The position numbers and the translations under genes are program-made. From NCBI GenBank assembly GCA_041695045.1, contig JBGFRR010000164.1, positions 1-64,000 of the forward strand: a stretch of DNA of 64,000 nt, read 5' to 3'. This DNA comes from JBGFRR01 sp041695045. GTDB lineage: Bacteria > Bacteroidota > Ignavibacteria > UBA10030. Below the pieces are notes generated by a model that was given only the letters and a program-made list of their open reading frames with translations, ran no database searches and was not told the origin of the DNA. Positions 61,080-64,000 of this stretch are shown here, piece after piece. Positions within the stretch are counted from its first letter, which is position 1. Each line of letters opens with the position of its first letter.

Positions 61080-62395
61080 GCGAACGCCTGCAGCGTGCCC
61101 TTCGTTCAAAAGACCTTGTCATGATTGTCGTCGGAACCGTCATCGGTTCCGGCATCTTCATTGTACCTGCATCGGTACTGCGTTCGACGGGCGAACATGT
61201 TTGGCTCGCGCTGCTCGTGTGGGTTCTCGGCGGTGTTCTGACGCTGCTCGGTGCGCTGTCCTACGCAGAGTTGGGAGCCATGTTCCCGCAGACAGGCGGG
61301 TTGTACATCTACCTGAGAGATGCGTTCGGCCGCTTTCCGGCGTTCCTGTACGGTTGGGCATTGTTCTTCCTCATCGGCACCGGCGCAACGGCAACGCTTG
61401 CCGTCGCGTTTGCGACGTATCTTCAGCAGCTCATTCCTCTCTCTCCAATTCTTGCCCGTACAGTTTCGGTGCTGATGATTGTTGTCGTTGCCGTCATCAA
61501 TGTACGGGGTGTGAAGCAGAGTGCGCGTGTGCAGGGATGGGCGACAGCCATCAAGGTGGGAGCGATTGTGGTGATGAGCGGCATGTTGATTGCGCTCGGC
61601 GGCGGTGAACAATCCAACGCGCCCGCTACTTATCCTGCCATGTCGTGGACAGAGTTGATCGCCGGCATGGGTGTAGCAATGGTCGGTGTGCTCTGGGCGT
61701 ACGAAGGATGGCACTACGTTTCCTTTTCGACCGGGGAAACGATCGACCCACAAACAACGTACGCCCGGGCGATCATGGTGGGAACACTTGCGCTGATCGC
61801 CATCTATCTTATCGGGAATCTTGGCTATCTTGCCGCGTTGGGGCCCGTTCGGGCCGCACAGTCTGAACGAATTGCCGCGGACGCCGTGAGTCTCGTCCTC
61901 GGCCCCGCGGCGGCAAACGTCATTACCGTCGCCATCCTCGTGTCGATGTTCAGCGCAGCCAACGGCATCATGCTGACGGCGACCCGGGCCTACTATGCGA
62001 TGGCGAACGACGGCATTTTCTTCCGGGCGTTGGGAGAAGTGCATGCACGCTTTCGGACGCCGGCAAAGGCGGTCGTGTGGAACTCGCTTTGGGCAATCGT
62101 CCTCGCTGCAACGGGGACATTCGAACAACTCTTTACCTACGTCGTGTTTGGGGGATGGATTTTTTATGCTCTCGGTGCAGTAAGCGTCATCGTCTTCCGT
62201 TCAACACGTCCTGGTCTGGAGCGCACATTCCGCGTGCCGGGTTATCCCTATACGCCAATCATCTTTGCGCTCGCATCGGCGGCGATTGTTCTCAACACGC
62301 TCATCTCGCAACCGGAGCGTGGGTTCGTCGGGCTGGGAATTCTCCTGTTGGGTGCGCCGGCCTATGCGGTGTGGATTCGCCGTAAGAGTTCTTGA
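61076..62395 (+). CDS. APC-superfamily amino acid permease
   Basis: GTG start overlapping the M20 stop. The 439-residue product has 12 membrane segments and APC signatures: VGTVIGSGIFIVPASVLRSTG, GALSYAELGAMFPQTGGLYIYLRDAFG, and WAYEGWHYVSFSTGE, resembling LAT/serine-threonine exchanger-type carriers. Coupled to the D-to-L conversion genes, it may import D- or mixed amino acids from wall turnover or the environment. Substrate not readable. Confidence 0.9.
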   Translation: MSERLQRALRSKDLVMIVVGTVIGSGIFIVPASVLRSTGEHVWLALLVWVLGGVLTLLGALSYAELGAMFPQTGGLYIYLRDAFGRFPAFLYGWALFFLIGTGATATLAVAFATYLQQLIPLSPILARTVSVLMIVVVAVINVRGVKQSARVQGWATAIKVGAIVVMSGMLIALGGGEQSNAPATYPAMSWTELIAGMGVAMVGVLWAYEGWHYVSFSTGETIDPQTTYARAIMVGTLALIAIYLIGNLGYLAALGPVRAAQSERIAADAVSLVLGPAAANVITVAILVSMFSAANGIMLTATRAYYAMANDGIFFRALGEVHARFRTPAKAVVWNSLWAIVLAATGTFEQLFTYVVFGGWIFYALGAVSVIVFRSTRPGLERTFRVPGYPYTPIIFALASAAIVLNTLISQPERGFVGLGILLLGAPAYAVWIRRKSS

Positions 62396-62461
62396 TGGCC
62401 TCATTCCTTGCCCCTGAGCGCTCTTTTCGGTATTATCGTCTCACGTGTGTCGGAAGCAAGA

Positions 62462-63163
62462 ATGCCTTCTCGCGACGACATTGCTCATCAGCTCGTTTCC
62501 TGCTGTCATCGGCTGTATGAACGCGGCCTCGTCGTTGCGGCGGATGGAAACGTATCGGCCCGACTTCCCAACGGCAATATCCTCATCACGTCGACGGGCG
62601 TGAGCAAAGGACGCGTGGAGGCGGCTGACTTCGTTGAGCTTACGCTCGACGGCACACCTGTCGATAAGCGGAGAACGCCTTCGACGGAAGCGGGCATGCA
62701 CGTGTTCATTTATGAGCGGCGGAAGGAAGTCGGGGCCGTTATACATGCGCATCCTCCGTACGCAACGGGGTTTGCGACGGCACGCATAGCGCTCGATAAG
62801 CCATTGCTGCCGGAAGTAATTCTCGGTTTGGGATCGATTCCTCTGGCGCCGTACGCAACGCCGTCAACGCGTGAAGTGGCTGAATCGTTAGTTCCATTCG
62901 TCGAACGACACTCTGCCATCCTGCTGGCAAATCATGGTGTGGTAGTGATGGGACGCGACATCAACGAAGCCTTTATGCGAATGGAGAAGGTGGAACACGC
63001 GGCGCACACGACGTTTGTTGCACATCTGCTCGGAGGAGCACATAGGCTGACGCAGGAGGAAGTTGAAAAGCTTCGCACTGTTGGCAGCAAAGTCTATGGC
63101 CCGCCTGCTTCGCCTTCGGCGGATTCGGCGGACAGGCCAAACAGACGAATGACACCGTCATGA
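62462..63163 (+). CDS. Class II aldolase/adducin family protein (fuculose-phosphate aldolase-like)
   Basis: ATG 62462 has GGAAG upstream; 233 residues. The family is clear from RGLVVAADGNVSARL, LITSTGVSKG, the zinc-binding HAHPPYATGFA and SAILLANHGVVVMG. Substrates of such aldolases include fuculose-1-phosphate, ribulose-5-phosphate and methylthioribulose-1-phosphate (dehydratase). No sugar kinase is adjacent; with methionine genes upstream, a methylthioribulose-type role is possible but unproven. The last 20 residues (PPASPSADSADRPNRRM) are coded by a GCCTG/CAGGC palindromic segment and look like an added tail. Confidence 0.85.
   Translation: MPSRDDIAHQLVSCCHRLYERGLVVAADGNVSARLPNGNILITSTGVSKGRVEAADFVELTLDGTPVDKRRTPSTEAGMHVFIYERRKEVGAVIHAHPPYATGFATARIALDKPLLPEVILGLGSIPLAPYATPSTREVAESLVPFVERHSAILLANHGVVVMGRDINEAFMRMEKVEHAAHTTFVAHLLGGAHRLTQEEVEKLRTVGSKVYGPPASPSADSADRPNRRMTPS
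63103..63137. repeat. Palindromic segment coding the aldolase tail
   Basis: Outer arms GCCTG (63103-63107) and CAGGC (63133-63137), inner CGCC TTC GGCG (63111-63121). It resembles the TCCGCC TAT GGCGGA hairpin at 21513-21527 and codes the unusual C-terminal residues of the aldolase. Confidence 0.55.
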
Positions 63164-63245
63164 CTCACTCTTCAGTCCGTCCCAACGACTACCGTCGTTT
63201 GTTCGGGCAAACACTCACCGCTCACACACGAATGAAGTCGGCCCC

Positions 63246-64000
63246 GTGCGAATAGCCGTACTCCTTGGCGGCGTATCTGCCGAACGCGAAATCTCATTCC
63301 TCTCGGGCCGCGGCATAGTCTATGCCCTGCGAGAACGCGGCCATGACGTTCTTCCCATCGACCCGGCGCTCGGTGCTGCTCAGCCGACGGATGCCGACGA
63401 GTTTCTCCAGCTCACAACCGCCTCGCGGCCGCCAACACCGGAAGAGTTGGCCGCGTTGAGTCCACGCGCGGTGTTGGACTGCGTACAGTCGTCCATGCTG
63501 GATGATGTCGATCTAGTGTTCATAGCGCTGCACGGCATGTGGGGAGAGGATGGTACCGTGCAGGCACTGCTCGACATGCGGGGCGTGCGGTACACGGGCT
63601 CTGGTGTTCTTGCAAGCGCGCTGGCGATGGACAAGGCGATGTCGAAGGTGATGTTCCGTCATGCAGGCGTGCTGACGGCTGAGTGGTTTCTTGTTGAACA
63701 ACACACACCGAGCAGTGAGATCGAGCGAGCGAGCAGAGCGATCGGCTTTCCGCTTGTGGTCAAGCCGAATATCGGCGGCTCAACAGTAGGTTTGAGCATC
63801 GTGCAGACACCGGAGAAACTTTCTGCAGCAATCGAAGAGGCGCGGCGATATTGTCCTGCCGTCCTATTGGAGAAGTATATTGACGGGCGCGAGCTGACGG
63901 TTGCGATTCTCGGCGATGAAGTACTGCCGATGATCGAGATTCGGCCGGAAGGAGGTTTCTATGACTACAAACACAAATACACGCGAGGGATGACGGAGTA
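63246..64000 (+). CDS. ddl: D-alanine--D-alanine ligase, 5' part (cut by window end)
   Basis: From GTG 63246 an open frame runs to the window edge (251 codons). It begins VRIAVLLGGVSAEREISFLSG, has IALHGMWGEDGTVQALLDMRG, YTGSGVLASALAMDKAMSKVMF, FPLVVKPNIGGSTVGLSIV and ILLEKYIDGRELTVAI-like text, all typical of Ddl (ATP-grasp). It joins two D-alanines for peptidoglycan. No strong ribosome-binding site is seen, so the start is provisional. The C-terminal metal-binding part lies outside the window. Confidence 0.92.
   Translation, partial: MRIAVLLGGVSAEREISFLSGRGIVYALRERGHDVLPIDPALGAAQPTDADEFLQLTTASRPPTPEELAALSPRAVLDCVQSSMLDDVDLVFIALHGMWGEDGTVQALLDMRGVRYTGSGVLASALAMDKAMSKVMFRHAGVLTAEWFLVEQHTPSSEIERASRAIGFPLVVKPNIGGSTVGLSIVQTPEKLSAAIEEARRYCPAVLLEKYIDGRELTVAILGDEVLPMIEIRPEGGFYDYKHKYTRGMTE

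Overview
The window looks like a chromosomal segment of a bacterium from the FCB group, most likely an Ignavibacteria-type or related Bacteroidota lineage. The evidence is three secreted proteins ending in the type IX secretion (T9SS) sorting domain with the core YPNPFNPST or a close variant, a TonB-dependent receptor with an N-terminal carboxypeptidase-regulatory-like domain, a PorV-like outer membrane protein, a GH97 alpha-glucosidase, and the presence of both GIY-YIG and four-helix-bundle ORFs beside tRNA genes. Species cannot be read from the sequence.

Region 1 (1-33.3 kb) is a very large starch/maltodextrin locus. After a degenerate IS256-type transposase remnant come a promoter and a perfect 14-bp LacI-type operator, then a run of plus-strand genes: LacI-family regulator, membrane-anchored GH13, parvulin foldase, TonB-dependent receptor, a 1216-residue surface protein with calcium-binding-like repeats, a PorV-like protein, a multi-CBM starch-binding T9SS protein, two secreted GH13 T9SS amylases, a complete maltodextrin ABC system (binding protein, two permeases, ATPase), a lipoprotein GH13 and a GH57 glucanotransferase/amylase. 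A minus-strand pair, GH97 alpha-glucosidase plus sodium/sugar symporter, faces it. Together these could bind and cut starch at the cell surface, move oligosaccharides across the outer membrane, trim them in the periplasm, import maltodextrin by ABC transport or glucose by Na+ symport, and remodel glucan inside. Intergenic gaps hold palindromic repeats.

Region 2 (33.3-35.0 kb) is a tRNA island: tRNA-Glu and tRNA-Pro are intact, and two small ORFs (four-helix-bundle protein; frameshifted GIY-YIG nuclease) each sit directly behind a 5' half of a tRNA gene cut off at the anticodon stem/loop junction. This is the most unusual structure in the window.

Region 3 (35-51 kb) is mixed housekeeping: GroES-like protein, bacilliredoxin, an esterase carrying a dioxygenase-start remnant, a Tat-exported alanine racemase, an orphan DNA methyltransferase, an NlpC/P60 lipoprotein, a DUF819 membrane protein, a 175-bp MITE-like element with 25-bp terminal inverted repeats and 4-bp target duplication, a response regulator, a hybrid histidine kinase, a RodZ-like protein, DNA ligase LigA, a GT9-like protein, a STAS protein, a second SSS symporter and a XerC/D recombinase.

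Region 4 (51-64 kb) is amino-acid and cell-wall-precursor metabolism: DUF1611 protein, LysA, Asd, a CusF-SCO fusion lipoprotein, a homocysteine methyltransferase/MTHFR fusion, then a compact set of GNAT acyltransferase, N-succinylamino-acid racemase-type enolase, M20 hydrolase and amino-acid permease that matches the known N-succinyl D-to-L amino acid conversion route, followed by a class II aldolase and a truncated D-Ala-D-Ala ligase at the window edge. Several of these coding sequences contain short perfect GC-rich palindromes of the same style as those in the intergenic gaps.
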